Origin: Bin5 sp965218625
GTDB taxonomy: Bacteria > Chloroflexota > Anaerolineae > Caldilineales > Caldilineaceae
DNA: 64,000 bases
Reading direction: 5' to 3'
Assembly: GCA_965218625.1 (NCBI GenBank)
Contig: CBDCLG010000014.1
Location: forward strand, 1-64,000
Program-made: the position numbers and the translations under genes
The notes under the pieces: model-generated
The model's input: the letters and a program-made list of their open reading frames with translations, nothing else
Database searches by the model: none
Told to the model about the DNA's origin: nothing
Shown: in pieces, positions 1 through 9,207 of the stretch
Layout: every line of letters starts with the position of its first letter
Position numbering within the stretch: the first letter of the stretch is position 1

Positions 1-2
1 GC

Positions 3-278
3 CAGCTGTACACGCTCTATCACCGCACGGACACGGAGAGCGCCACCTACCTGTCGCTGGAGACGGCGGCGGTATCAACGGGGGAGAACGCGAAGAGCCT
101 GAGTTTCAGTACGATGACCGGGCGCAGCCTGATATCGGCGTGGTGCGGGACGAGCAGTGGCGGGCGCGAGGTGGCGGAGGTGGAGATCGACCCCGGGGTG
201 GCGGGTACGTACAGTTCGCGGCCGCGGCCTGGTGGCGGCCTGGCATCGGCGCCGCCGCGTGACGACGGCACGCGTTGA
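3..278 (+). CDS. C-terminal end of an unrecognised protein, cut by the window edge
   Basis: The frame is open from the first complete codon to a TGA at 276-278, so only the last 91 residues are visible. They are rich in Ser, Thr, Gly and Arg, show no motif I recognise, and end in a low-complexity Gly/Pro/Arg tail. The frame is preferred because the other two forward frames either stop early or give unusually Gly-rich translations. A strong hairpin at 342-377 follows in the same direction and fits the end of a transcription unit. The function is unknown. Confidence 0.45.
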   Translation, partial: QLYTLYHRTDTESATYLSLETAAVSTGENAKSLSFSTMTGRSLISAWCGTSSGGREVAEVEIDPGVAGTYSSRPRPGGGLASAPPRDDGTR

Positions 279-341
279 GGGCGCGAAACGTCTAACCGAC
301 AACCGACAAACTACCATCGCATTCGTGCGAGTGCAGATCAG

Positions 342-384
342 GAGGCCCCCGCTGTCACTGTCGACAGCGGGGGCCTCTTAATTT
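342..384 (+). terminator. Rho-independent terminator
   Basis: A perfect 15-bp stem (342-356 paired with 363-377) with a 6-nt loop is followed by a T-rich stretch (TTAATTT). It ends the rightward gene at the window edge. It also lies between that gene and the end of the leftward regulator at 444, so it may serve both. Confidence 0.8.
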
Positions 385-443
385 CTCTTCTTCCGGCAAC
401 TTTTGGCGAACCGGGCTGGCTACGTCCCAGAACGTCCGCACGT

Positions 444-1349
444 TCAGCCTGAACGATTCTCCTGTGCGCCCGCCTGCATGGTGGGATCGGGCCAGGGCAT
501 GACGGCCAGGGCACGGTTGCTTTTGTCCGACAGTCTCTGAAACAGCGCCACCGTGCCCCGGTCCTGGGGAACTAGTGTAGAAAGATAGAGGTCGCCGTAG
601 GCGCTCAGGCTGATGTTCGTGAAGACCGCGTACGCCACCGGCCCGTGCACACTGTGTGTGTAGTAGTGGCTGCGCAAGCGGCTGTATTCGTCTTCGGCGC
701 GTCCGCGGCTGGCCGCCCACAGAGTCTGAAAATCGGGGAAGCCCGACAGGACGCCGAAGAGTCTGCGAAAGCGGGTTGTATGGCGGTAACGCAGCGTCGT
801 AACCCGCCACTGCCGCATGTTGGCCAGAGCGATAGAGTACCATCCGTGCCCCAGCACTCGTCGCAGCGGCGCATCCGGCGCAAGCAGCAGCGTCAACACG
901 TTGGCGCCGCCGGCAGTGGTCCTGGCGGCGTTGCATTGGGCCCAGTTGAGGTCATGAAAGGCGAGGACAGCGCGGTTGACGCCGACCAGGTCGCCGTAGG
1001 GGTCCATAAGGAAGGCGGGTGTGCAGAGCGTGCTCAGCAGCGTCCATACTTTGGCAAAAACATCGTGGTGATCGAGGTCCTCGCGTACGATTTCTTCGTC
1101 GGCAATTTCGCTGGTCATGGCGAAAAACTCGCGACGTTCCAGTGACGTAAGTTTGAAGGCCCGCGCCAGTTCCCGCAGCGTTCCTCTGTCCAGCCGCATC
1201 TGGGTGCCTCGCTCTATTTTTCCCACGATTCTTGTGGTCAACCCGGTTTCATCAGCCAGTTTCCTCTGGCTCCAACTACCGCCGCTGGCAAAGTCAATCT
1301 GCTCCCTGCGCAGCGCGGCCACGACTCTGCCGAACATCTTGCGATCCAC
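444..1349 (-). CDS. XRE-family helix-turn-helix regulator with MmyB-like ligand domain
   Basis: This 301-residue protein has an N-terminal Cro/C1-type helix-turn-helix at about residues 25-80 (SWSQRKLADETGL followed by KIERGTQ). A C-terminal region from about residue 100 resembles the PAS-like MmyB domain, recognisable from PAFLMDPYGDLVGVN and the later GHGWYSIALANMRQWR. Proteins of this architecture are cytoplasmic DNA-binding regulators, usually of a neighbouring gene or of themselves. The 475-bp gap upstream holds several inverted repeats (1441-1558) that would suit autoregulation or control of the divergent SH3b gene at 1825. The ligand is unknown; the family call is firm, the target is inferred. 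Confidence 0.85.
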   Translation of the reverse strand: MDRKMFGRVVAALRREQIDFASGGSWSQRKLADETGLTTRIVGKIERGTQMRLDRGTLRELARAFKLTSLERREFFAMTSEIADEEIVREDLDHHDVFAKVWTLLSTLCTPAFLMDPYGDLVGVNRAVLAFHDLNWAQCNAARTTAGGANVLTLLLAPDAPLRRVLGHGWYSIALANMRQWRVTTLRYRHTTRFRRLFGVLSGFPDFQTLWAASRGRAEDEYSRLRSHYYTHSVHGPVAYAVFTNISLSAYGDLYLSTLVPQDRGTVALFQRLSDKSNRALAVMPWPDPTMQAGAQENRSG

Positions 1350-1440
1350 TACTTCCTCCGTTCTCTAAGGCCAGGTCCACGGTGCAGTCACTGGCATCCT
1401 TCCGCATATAAAATTTTAGCATCCTGTAACCCGACATTAA

Positions 1441-1558
1441 GTGAACAATCTCCCAAAATTGATATTATGATCTTCCGAAATTGGGACATTTCGGCAAGAC
1501 ATCTGTTGTTCACGAGGACTAAAATGTTTTGTGGAGGTTTACGACATTTAGCATGTCG
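1441..1558. promoter_or_regulatory. Cluster of inverted repeats between divergent genes, candidate operators
   Basis: This AT-richer stretch lies between the XRE regulator and the SH3b gene. It holds a perfect 8-bp pair GTGAACAA/TTGTTCAC (1441-1448 and 1506-1513), a 7-bp pair CCGAAAT/ATTTCGG (475-481 and 488-494 within the 1400s), and a 6-bp pair CGACAT/ATGTCG (1542-1547 and 1553-1558). Nested dyads in a divergent intergenic region are typical of repressor sites. No clear -35/-10 pair was assigned, so this is only a candidate. Confidence 0.4.
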
Positions 1559-1824
1559 GGGACAGGTCAACCTTCTTAATTCCTCGCAACGGCGCGAGAG
1601 ACCTGACGGTGCAGTTGGAGTGCGCGCAGAGTCGTCGGCTCAAACGGCGACGCAGAGCAGAGGCAGGTCTACGGCAACGCTGCGCAATGGAAGAAATGTG
1701 CAATGGTTGCGGTAAGCAAGGAGGGCCGGGGATTTTCGCCGAACTGTGGGCGAGGACGTGAGACTGACTGGCCCCAATCTGGCAATCGCCTCCTTCTGAC
1801 ACCGAGCTGCCCCGCCACATCAAT

Positions 1825-4170
1825 ATGGTATACACACGAGGAGGAGGTCTCCTGAGGACAAACGCTTTCTGCAAACAGTTCGTACAGTTCGGCGGGACGG
1901 GCTGGACAGCAGTCAGAAAGCACGTTACAACGCAGCGGAAGTGTTCTGGACTGTCGATTGTTGCGATGCTCGCGTCTGGCGCTTTTCTGCTCGCTCCCCT
2001 GGCCGCAATCTTTTCTTCCCCTGTGCAGACGGTTCACGCGCAATCGCCTTCGCCTTATATTGATTCGGATCTGGTAAACTACACTGTGCCGGCCGGAGAG
2101 TATCTGAATGCCGGCTTTCTTCTCAAAGATTTTCCCTGCGTTGACGAGAACAATGATAACGACTGTGACTACAGAGATAGGTTCACTTCCGTCAGCTACC
2201 GCTTTGACGTGCTGCAGCGCGAGGGCGGCGCGGACGCAAACAACTGCGAAGGCCAGGGGCTGGGTAGTGACCGGACGTTTTCTCCAGCTTCTTACGATGA
2301 CTGGAGGTCGCTAGGCCCCATTCCTCTGCGCATTGATCGGGGATGTCAGCCCGGCCTATACACGCTTCGAGTCAGCGTAACCTACGCCGACAACGCCAAT
2401 CAGTCCCATACGCTTACCGATACCGTGGACTTCGTCGTCGGCGATCCGCCGCCCCCGAATCCGAACCCAGACCCGGACCCGAACCCAGACCCGACTCCGA
2501 ACTTGGACCCGAACCCGGACCCGAACCCGGACCCGGACCCGAACCCGGACCCGCACAACCCGCAGAATCCGCACAACACACCATCACCTAAATCGCCGGA
2601 GCCAGAAGCTCCGGTAGCGATTACCCTGCCGGAACATACCAACGTGCGCCTCGGCCCTGGCACCGAGTATGAGATTATCAGGTCCGTGCCGCGCGGGACG
2701 CGCGCCAGGGTCTTCGGACTCGGCCCGTGGGATGACTGGTACCTGGTGGAGATTGACGGTATCTATGGCCGCGTATGGATCTGCCAGGACCTGACCGTTC
2801 TGTCAGGCTCGCTGACCGGTCTGCCATGGTATGGGAAAGACGAGTTCGGCGCGTTTGCGATAACGTTGCCGGTCGTCGCGCACGTGCGCATCGGGCCTGG
2901 CTCCGACTACGACGTGCTCACGACCGTGCCGCGGGGCACGCGCGCCAAGATCATCGGGCTTGGCCCGCAAAACAGTTGGTTCCTGATCCAGATGCCCGGG
3001 TTGGACGGCCCGGCGTGGATCCACCAGAGCCTGACCGAAGTCGTCGGCTCGGTGCGGGGTTTCCGGCGGATTGCAGCCGAAGAGCTTGAACGTTTGCCGC
3101 GTCCGGGTTGGGATGCCGGCATAAAGCCGGTCGCGATCACTCTGCCCGAAGTCATGAACGTGCGTGTGGGTCCCGGCATCGAGCATGACGTCATCACGAC
3201 CGTGCCGCAGGGAACGATCGGTCTCATCCATGGCATGGACCCGAGTAAAAAGTGGTTTCAGGTCGAGCTGCCGGGGTTGGACTCCTTGGCCTGGGTCCAC
3301 CGCGAGCTGACGCGGGTGAAGGGTTCGCTCTTCAACGTTCGGCGGATTACGGCGCGCGAGATTGCGGCCCTGCCGGCGGCGATCACCCGGCCGCGCGCCC
3401 TGCACGCGCGCGCCGGGCCGGGCGCCGGGTATGACGCCGTCACCATCCTGTCCAAGGGTACATGGGCTGCCGTTGTCGGCATCGGCCCCGAGGGCCGGTG
3501 GTACCGGCTTGCGGTCGTCGGCCTGAACGGACCAGTCTGGGTCGCCCGTCGGTTGACGAAGGTCGCGGGCGGTCCATTTGGAGCGTTCCGCCATTCTTAT
3601 GGGGGAGAGGGTGGGCTGTATCCCGCGGGGGATTCGGGAGAAGACAGGCCGCTGGCGGTGGCGCAATCGGAGTCGCTCGAGCTGCGGACGGGGCCGGGCC
3701 GTGAATACCGCGTGGTTACAACAGTGCCGCAGTGGACGCGCGCCCGCATTATGGGTATGGACCCGGCGAAAAACTGGTTCCAGCTCGAGGTGGACGGGTT
3801 GGACGCGCTCGTCTGGGCGCCGCGGCCGATGACCTGGGTGGACGGTTCGCTGCTGAGCGTCCGGCGCGTTACCGCGCGCGAGATTGCGGCGCTGCCCGCG
3901 GCCATCATCCAGCCGCGCACAGTGCGGGCCAGGTCGGGGCCGGGCCTCGAATACGGCGTGGTGGCCAGGCTGCCCAAGGGGACATGGGCCGGCATTACCG
4001 ACATCGGTCCGCAGGCGGAGTGGCTGCAGATCGAGCTGGTCGGGCGGGACGAGCCGGCCTGGGTGGCCCGGGAGTTGACGAAAGTGGCGGGGGGTTCGCT
4101 GTCGGGCATCCCCCATATTGCGGTCAGGGAAGACGAGTCCTCCTCGCCGGCGGTGGTCTCACAGCAGTGA
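1825..4170 (+). CDS. Secreted protein with six SH3b repeats
   Basis: This 781-residue protein is exported: a basic N-terminus, a hydrophobic stretch at about residues 45-66 and a likely cleavage after VHA near residue 72. A beta-rich domain with paired Cys residues spans about 75-205 and ends in a Leu-Tyr-Thr-Leu strand. A Pro-Asn-Asp repeat linker follows (about 207-255). Six bacterial SH3 (SH3b) repeats begin near residues 265, 345, 437, 519, 610 and 692, each carrying an R-x-GPG-x-x-Y/H core and a late Trp. SH3b domains bind cell-wall or surface ligands, so a surface adhesion or scaffold role is likely; no catalytic domain is seen. The start is uncertain: the chosen ATG gives a long n-region, and an in-frame ATG lies at 1966. 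Confidence 0.8.
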   Translation: MVYTRGGGLLRTNAFCKQFVQFGGTGWTAVRKHVTTQRKCSGLSIVAMLASGAFLLAPLAAIFSSPVQTVHAQSPSPYIDSDLVNYTVPAGEYLNAGFLLKDFPCVDENNDNDCDYRDRFTSVSYRFDVLQREGGADANNCEGQGLGSDRTFSPASYDDWRSLGPIPLRIDRGCQPGLYTLRVSVTYADNANQSHTLTDTVDFVVGDPPPPNPNPDPDPNPDPTPNLDPNPDPNPDPDPNPDPHNPQNPHNTPSPKSPEPEAPVAITLPEHTNVRLGPGTEYEIIRSVPRGTRARVFGLGPWDDWYLVEIDGIYGRVWICQDLTVLSGSLTGLPWYGKDEFGAFAITLPVVAHVRIGPGSDYDVLTTVPRGTRAKIIGLGPQNSWFLIQMPGLDGPAWIHQSLTEVVGSVRGFRRIAAEELERLPRPGWDAGIKPVAITLPEVMNVRVGPGIEHDVITTVPQGTIGLIHGMDPSKKWFQVELPGLDSLAWVHRELTRVKGSLFNVRRITAREIAALPAAITRPRALHARAGPGAGYDAVTILSKGTWAAVVGIGPEGRWYRLAVVGLNGPVWVARRLTKVAGGPFGAFRHSYGGEGGLYPAGDSGEDRPLAVAQSESLELRTGPGREYRVVTTVPQWTRARIMGMDPAKNWFQLEVDGLDALVWAPRPMTWVDGSLLSVRRVTAREIAALPAAIIQPRTVRARSGPGLEYGVVARLPKGTWAGITDIGPQAEWLQIELVGRDEPAWVARELTKVAGGSLSGIPHIAVREDESSSPAVVSQQ

Positions 4171-4263
4171 GCCGCTGAGGGCGCCGTCATCGCGGCGTAA
4201 GGCGCCCCACCCAACCTGGCGCCCGATCTACGGTCCTATCGAAGAGCGGGCATATATCAGTAA

Positions 4264-4299
4264 GCCCCGTTGTCGATCGCGGCAGCGGGGCTTTTCGCG
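4264..4299 (+). terminator. Rho-independent terminator after the SH3b gene
   Basis: GCCCCGTTG pairs with CAGCGGGGC (one G-T wobble) around a 10-nt loop and is followed by TTTT. It lies about 95 bp after the stop of the rightward SH3b gene. Confidence 0.7.
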
Positions 4300-4645
4300 T
4301 TACCCCACCCAGCACTTCGCGGCGCTCGGAACCTTCTCTTCCCAGCGCGCAGTTCCCCGCCCGGATCAATAGTTGCCCGCAGCGTCAATGGCGTTGACGG
4401 CAGCTGCAAGCCGCTTATCAGGAAGATCGAACGGAGAGGAACTTACCGCACGCAACTAACGTCTGATCGGAAGGGGCAAATGCACCTCAGGAAAGAACCG
4501 GAGCTCGATACGGACAGGAATCCCGGTATTGAACCTGGACTTGCCTTCTCTGGCGCAAATGTTTTGGGCGCCAGACGGCGCCAGACGGGCCAGTTGAACG
4601 GTAGCGGAGCGGCCCGCTGATAGAAGTGAAGCAGAGACAAAGCGA

Positions 4646-5044
4646 ATGCAGACAAGACATGCGCTTGTTAGCCTGGTCGGGTTGGCCGTAATACTGCTTT
4701 TTGCCCTGGTTGTCAGCGCTTCTCCGCCTCTCATTGAGCCGGCCACCTTTCAGAACTCTCAGCCGTCAATCAGCATTTCATTGAATTCTTACCAGGGAAA
4801 GACGGAACAGGGACAGTCGGTGGCGCAATTCACCTTCAGGAATTTTCAAGACGTAACGTGCGATATTAACGTCGGTGGTCCGCACAGTACATCGTTCAAT
4901 GATCCCTGTTACCATCGCGCCGAGGTGTATGAACGCGGTACTACGAATCGCGTTAAAAGTTGTGAAGAGTTGTTGGGCAATGACCGCAGCTTTTACGAAA
5001 GCAAGAAACGCAAGACGCTAAAGGCACCGGCGATTCGGAGGTAG
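4646..5044 (+). CDS. N-terminal part of a second secreted SH3b protein, split by a frameshift
   Basis: These 132 residues start with a clear signal peptide (Arg-His, then a hydrophobic stretch to about residue 25) and the first half of the Cys-containing beta domain also found in the SH3b protein at 1825. The frame ends at a TAG at 5042. The -1 frame opens right after a TGA at 4981 and continues, with no start codon until 5062, into the large downstream ORF. The downstream ORF begins with the second half of the same domain (SSCPLGLYTLKV matches GCQPGLYTLRV of the paralogue). The two pieces are therefore one ancestral gene, 4646-8733, with a -1 shift between about 4984 and 5042. This is either real inactivation, a sequencing indel, or less likely programmed frameshifting. 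Confidence 0.7.
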   Translation: MQTRHALVSLVGLAVILLFALVVSASPPLIEPATFQNSQPSISISLNSYQGKTEQGQSVAQFTFRNFQDVTCDINVGGPHSTSFNDPCYHRAEVYERGTTNRVKSCEELLGNDRSFYESKKRKTLKAPAIRR

Positions 5045-5061
5045 TTCGATACGGTCAGAAT

Positions 5062-8000
5062 ATGATTCATTCCAGCTGTCCGTTGGGCCTGTACACACTG
5101 AAAGTCATCCTGATGGGCTCGGCTAAGGATGAAGTGGCTACGGCGACAGCCGATTTTGAGGTTATTGCAGGGAGCGAACCAGATCCGAATCCTCCGCCCG
5201 AGCCTACCGACACGCCGACACCAACGCCTACCGATACACCGACGCCAACGCCGACTGACACGCCGACGGCGACGCCGACTGACACGCCGACGGCGACGCC
5301 GACTGACACGCCGACGGCGACACCGACCGACACGCCGACGGCGACGCCGACCGACACGCCGACGGCAACACCGACCGACACGCCGACGGCGACACCGACC
5401 GATACGCCGACGCCAACGCCGACCGACACACCGACGGCGACACCGACCGACACGCCGACGGCGACACCGACCGACACGCCGACGGCGACGCCGACCGACA
5501 CACCGACGGCGACACCGACCGATACGCCGACGGCGACACCAACGCCTGACGACTCTCAGAATTCGCCGCAGGATCCTTCGCACACCGTAGAGATCGATGG
5601 TCTGCCGGCGACCTTCAATCAGGGCGCGGAGCAGTCCTTCAACTTTGTTTTCGAGAATCTGGAGACCGATTCAAATTCAGTTCAATACAGCTACCGGGCC
5701 GACGTCGTCGATTCAGCGAACAGCGCCGCGGACAACTGTGAAGGCACGGGGCTGGGCGGCAGTGGCCAATCCACAGCTTCAATCAGTGCGAGCGACCAGA
5801 GCGACGGCGCAGAGACGGTCGCTGCTGCGATCGCCGCCGCCTGCCCGACCGGGACATACACGGTGACCGTTACGCTCATGCCCACCAGCGGAGTCGACGT
5901 GACAGTGTCGCAAGCGTTCACGGTCCAGGCGCCACCACCGCCACCCACCGCAAAGATCGATGGTCTGTTGGAGACCTTCAACCAGGGCGCGGGAGAGTCC
6001 TTCAACTTTATTTTCGAAAATCTGGAGACCGATTCGAACTCGGCCCAATACAGCTACCGGGCCGACGTCGTCGATGATGCGGACAGCGACGCGGACAACT
6101 GTGAAGGCGCGGGGCTTGGTGGCACAGGTCCGTCCACTGCTTCGCTGAGTACGAGCGACCAAAGCACGGGTAGTGTTACGGTCGCGGGTGCGATCGCGAC
6201 GGCATGTCCGACCGGAACCTATACAGTAACGGTCACGCTTATGGGGACCGACGGAACATCGGCTGATGCTTCCCAGGGGTTCACAGTCCAGGCGCCACCA
6301 CCGCCACCGCTGCCACCGCTGCCCACCGTAAAGATCGATGGTCTGCTTGAATCCTTCGATCAGGGCACGGGGGAGTCTTTCAACCTGGTTTTCGAGAACC
6401 TGGTGACTGATTCGAACTCGGTCCAGTACGGCTACCGGGCCGACGTGGTCGATGATGCGAACAGCGCCGTGGACGGCTGCGAAGGCACGGGGCTTGGCAG
6501 CAACGCGCAGGTCGATGCAGGCGACGACGGTGAGGTTACCGTCTCCGCCGAGATTACCGACGTCTGCCCGGCTGGCATATACACGGTGACCGCCACGCTG
6601 ATGATGACCGGCGGGGTCTCGCTCTCGATACCGGTTTCGCAAGGGTTCGTGGTCCTCGAATCTTTGGAATCCAATGTCGATGTAGAAGATCCGACGCCGA
6701 CACATACGCCGACACATACGCCGACGCATACGCCGACACATACGCCAACGCATACGCCGACGGCGACCGCGACGGCGACCGCGACGGCTACACCTACGCA
6801 CACGCCAACGGCCACATCCACGAATACGCCTGAAGCGCCGCAGCAGTCACCGCCGCAGCAGTCGCCACCGCAACAGGAGCAGCCGCCGCAGCAGCAACAG
6901 CCGCCCCCGCCGCCCCCGCCGCCGGCAACCCATACGCCGACGGCTACACCTACGCATACGCCAACCCCGACGGCAACGCCGACGCCGAAGGTGGTCTATG
7001 TACCGCCCCCGCCGCCGCAACAGAAGTCAGAACTGCCGACGCCAACGTTCACGCCGACGTTCACGCCGACGTTCACGCCGACGTTCACGCCGACCGCGAC
7101 ACCGACGGCAACGGCGACAGCTACTTATACAGCTACGCCGACGTCCACTGCAACCCCCACGGCCACCTCAACGCCGGTGACGGGGACGATGGCCGGTCTC
7201 TTGCCCATAAATTTGGGGTCTGGAACGGGTGCGGGGGGCGACACGCCTACGGCAACGCCGGAGAATTGGCAACCGGTCATCCAGGAACTCCAGCCGGACC
7301 TGAACGCCGGTCTGACGCCTGAGCCGCAGCCGGCTGACGACGGGTCGGTGGCGATGGAGCACAACTGGGACAAGGTCGGCCACTACGCCATGGGACGCAG
7401 CGTCTGGAACTGCCAGGACATGCAGGTGCAGATCGACGCGCTGACGGCGCTGCGGGCGACGATGACCGGCGGCGGCCCGCAGGCGATTACGCAGCCTGCG
7501 ATGATGAACGCACGCCTGGGACCGGGGCTGGGCTATGACGTGATAACCACCCTGCCGCAGGGGACGCGCGCCAACATCATCGGCGTCGACCCCTTCAACA
7601 AGTGGTTCCAGGTCGAGATGGCCCACATCAATGTGCCGATCTGGATCTTCCAGATGATGGTGGAGGTGGACGGTTCGCATGAGGACGTGCCTGAGGTTTC
7701 CAAAGAGGAGCTGATGCTGCTGCCGATTTCGGGCGGCATCGGCAGCCGGCCTGTTGCCATCACGCAGCCTGAGATCATGAATGTGCGCCTGGGTCCCGGC
7801 CTGGACTACGAGGTGCTGACCACGGTGCCGCATGGCACACGCGCCAAGGTGGTGGGCATCGACCCGAGTGGGGCGTGGCTGCAGCTTGAGCTGGAAAGCC
7901 TGGGTGACCTGGAGCCGCTGGGCTGGGTCTACCGCGACCTGGTCGAGGTTGCCTGTCCGCTGGCCAATGTACGCCGCGTGACGGAGCGGGAGGTCTCGCA

Positions 8001-8733
8001 GCTGCCGGCGGTCATTTTGCAGACGCAAACGCTCTTCGCCTTCGCCGGCCCGGGCCTCGCCTACGACACCGTCACCGTCCTGTCGAGAGGGACGTGGGCG
8101 AAGGTCATCGGCATCGGCGACTGCCCGCCAACGCTCTGGTACCAGATCGAGGTAGCGGGGCTTGACGAGGCGGTCTGGGTACCGCGCGACTTCACCAGGG
8201 TGGCCGGCGGCTCGCTGGCCGGCGTGCCCTGGTTCGGCGTGCAGGATTTCGACCTGCCCGACGAAGGGGCGATCAGCAGACCGCTGGCCGTCACGGTGCC
8301 CATCACGATGAACGTGCGCACCGGCCCGGGCACCGACTACGCGATCGCCGCGGTCGTCCCGCAGGGCACGCGGGCCCACATCTACGGGATCGACCCGGGC
8401 GAGAGCTGGTTCCTGGTTGAAATGGAGGGCTATACGTCGCTCTTCTGGCTCTACCGTTACATGGTGCAGGTAAGCGACTCGCTGGTGGGCATCCGAAGCG
8501 TAACCGGTCAGGAGGTCGGCGCGCAGCCGGCGGTGCTGATCCAGCCGCGAGCGGTTTTCGCGCAGGCGGGGCCGGGCATGGAGTATGACGCGGTCACGAT
8601 TTTGCCCAAGGGGACGTGGGCGCGGATCACCGGCGTCGATCCGTCGGGCGCCTGGGTCGAGATTGAGGTCGTGGGGATGGAGCGACCGGTCTGGGTGGCC
8701 CGCAACCTGGTCAAGACCGTCTCGGTTCGCTGA
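5062..8733 (+). CDS. Main part of a secreted protein with Thr-Pro linkers, three beta domains and five SH3b repeats
   Basis: This 1223-residue frame has no signal peptide of its own; the export signal sits in the upstream frame at 4646. In order it holds the end of a beta domain, a long PTDTPTAT repeat linker (about residues 49-162), three homologous about 115-residue beta domains (KIDGLxxTFxQG... with CEGTGLG and C-P-x-G-x-YTV motifs), a second linker rich in THTPT, Pro and Gln, and five SH3b repeats in the last third. Thr-Pro stalks commonly hold surface domains away from the cell and may be glycosylated. With the paralogue at 1825 and the SH3b protein at 53703 it belongs to a local family of wall- or surface-binding proteins. 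The annotated ATG is probably not the true start. Confidence 0.75.
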   Translation: MIHSSCPLGLYTLKVILMGSAKDEVATATADFEVIAGSEPDPNPPPEPTDTPTPTPTDTPTPTPTDTPTATPTDTPTATPTDTPTATPTDTPTATPTDTPTATPTDTPTATPTDTPTPTPTDTPTATPTDTPTATPTDTPTATPTDTPTATPTDTPTATPTPDDSQNSPQDPSHTVEIDGLPATFNQGAEQSFNFVFENLETDSNSVQYSYRADVVDSANSAADNCEGTGLGGSGQSTASISASDQSDGAETVAAAIAAACPTGTYTVTVTLMPTSGVDVTVSQAFTVQAPPPPPTAKIDGLLETFNQGAGESFNFIFENLETDSNSAQYSYRADVVDDADSDADNCEGAGLGGTGPSTASLSTSDQSTGSVTVAGAIATACPTGTYTVTVTLMGTDGTSADASQGFTVQAPPPPPLPPLPTVKIDGLLESFDQGTGESFNLVFENLVTDSNSVQYGYRADVVDDANSAVDGCEGTGLGSNAQVDAGDDGEVTVSAEITDVCPAGIYTVTATLMMTGGVSLSIPVSQGFVVLESLESNVDVEDPTPTHTPTHTPTHTPTHTPTHTPTATATATATATPTHTPTATSTNTPEAPQQSPPQQSPPQQEQPPQQQQPPPPPPPPATHTPTATPTHTPTPTATPTPKVVYVPPPPPQQKSELPTPTFTPTFTPTFTPTFTPTATPTATATATYTATPTSTATPTATSTPVTGTMAGLLPINLGSGTGAGGDTPTATPENWQPVIQELQPDLNAGLTPEPQPADDGSVAMEHNWDKVGHYAMGRSVWNCQDMQVQIDALTALRATMTGGGPQAITQPAMMNARLGPGLGYDVITTLPQGTRANIIGVDPFNKWFQVEMAHINVPIWIFQMMVEVDGSHEDVPEVSKEELMLLPISGGIGSRPVAITQPEIMNVRLGPGLDYEVLTTVPHGTRAKVVGIDPSGAWLQLELESLGDLEPLGWVYRDLVEVACPLANVRRVTEREVSQLPAVILQTQTLFAFAGPGLAYDTVTVLSRGTWAKVIGIGDCPPTLWYQIEVAGLDEAVWVPRDFTRVAGGSLAGVPWFGVQDFDLPDEGAISRPLAVTVPITMNVRTGPGTDYAIAAVVPQGTRAHIYGIDPGESWFLVEMEGYTSLFWLYRYMVQVSDSLVGIRSVTGQEVGAQPAVLIQPRAVFAQAGPGMEYDAVTILPKGTWARITGVDPSGAWVEIEVVGMERPVWVARNLVKTVSVR
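5205..5548 (+). repeat. 24-bp tandem repeat coding for a Thr-Pro stalk
   Basis: About fourteen copies of a 24-bp unit encode the octapeptide PTDTPTAT or PTDTPTPT. Copies differ mostly at third codon positions, so the protein repeat is kept while the DNA drifts. Such tracts change length by slippage or recombination. Confidence 0.85.
6691..7163 (+). repeat. Second low-complexity stalk: 12-bp repeats and Pro/Gln runs
   Basis: Tandem 12-bp units (ACGCCGACACAT at about 6694-6755 and ACGTTCACGCCG at about 7041-7094) flank runs encoding poly-Pro and Pro-Gln. The encoded peptides are THTP and TFTP repeats joining the beta domains to the SH3b region. Confidence 0.8.
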
Positions 8734-8833
8734 TGACCGGTTGTCGCGGCATTGTGGCGCGATTGGGATAGCGCAGAATAGCCTCCGAGCCGGCGTTCCG
8801 CCACTAATCTTATTCGTGCGGGCGCTGTGAAAG

Positions 8834-8868
8834 AGAGCCTTCGTTGTTGTTATGGCAGCGGGGGCTCT
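8834..8868 (+). terminator. Possible terminator hairpin after the large SH3b ORF
   Basis: A 13-bp stem with several G-T wobbles (8834-8846 with 8856-8868) follows the SH3b stop at 8733. Only a weak T stretch comes after it, so termination efficiency is uncertain. Confidence 0.45.
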
Positions 8869-8960
8869 TGCAATTGGAGGGTGCAGGGTCTGCGGGAAGG
8901 TCAGTGGAAGGGCGGCGTCGGGGAGGGCGGGGCATGGAAGAGTTCTGTTGATTCTACGTT

Positions 8961-9150
8961 TCAGAATAGCTCTGGCAGTTCGATCTTGAAGTCTGACAAC
9001 GTAGGTGAATGCAGCGTCTGATCCTCGCCTTAGATGCCGGCGACCTCGAAGCGGTTCTCGCCGCGCACAAGCACGGTGATCGACTTTGTGTCGGGGTCTA
9101 CGATCCAGTATTCCTGTACGCCGTGCTGCGCATACAGGTCGAGTTTGGGT
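8961..9150 (-). pseudogene. Remnant of a Uma2-family nuclease gene, C-terminal half
   Basis: Read leftward, this matches the C-terminal half of the Uma2 gene at 9910-10451: it contains LDLYAQHGVQEYWIVDPD and ends in LPELF. It has an in-frame TAA in place of the residues after the AGI motif and lacks the N-terminal half. Uma2 (DUF820) proteins have a PD-(D/E)xK-like fold. The homology stops near 9150, where a PIN-toxin remnant begins, so this is a recombination junction. Confidence 0.7.
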
Positions 9151-9153
9151 GCG

Positions 9154-9207
9154 TCACCGTCCGGCAAGCCACCAAAGAAACGTGTGCGTATCGAGCAAGA
9201 GCTGCAC
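9154..9207 (-). pseudogene. N-terminal stub of a PIN-domain (VapC-type) toxin
   Basis: A GTG overlapping the stop of the antitoxin at 9207 starts MQLLLDTHTFLWWLAGR and then hits a TGA. The LLLDTHTFLWW start, with the first catalytic Asp of the PIN fold, is characteristic of VapC toxins paired with Phd-like antitoxins. Only 17 codons remain before the sequence turns into Uma2 debris, so the toxin is dead. Confidence 0.65.

Noticed and set aside
4993..5583. Arg-rich and Val-Gly-rich frames opposite and within the Thr-Pro repeat tract
   Set aside because: They are alternate-frame readings of a 24-bp tandem repeat.
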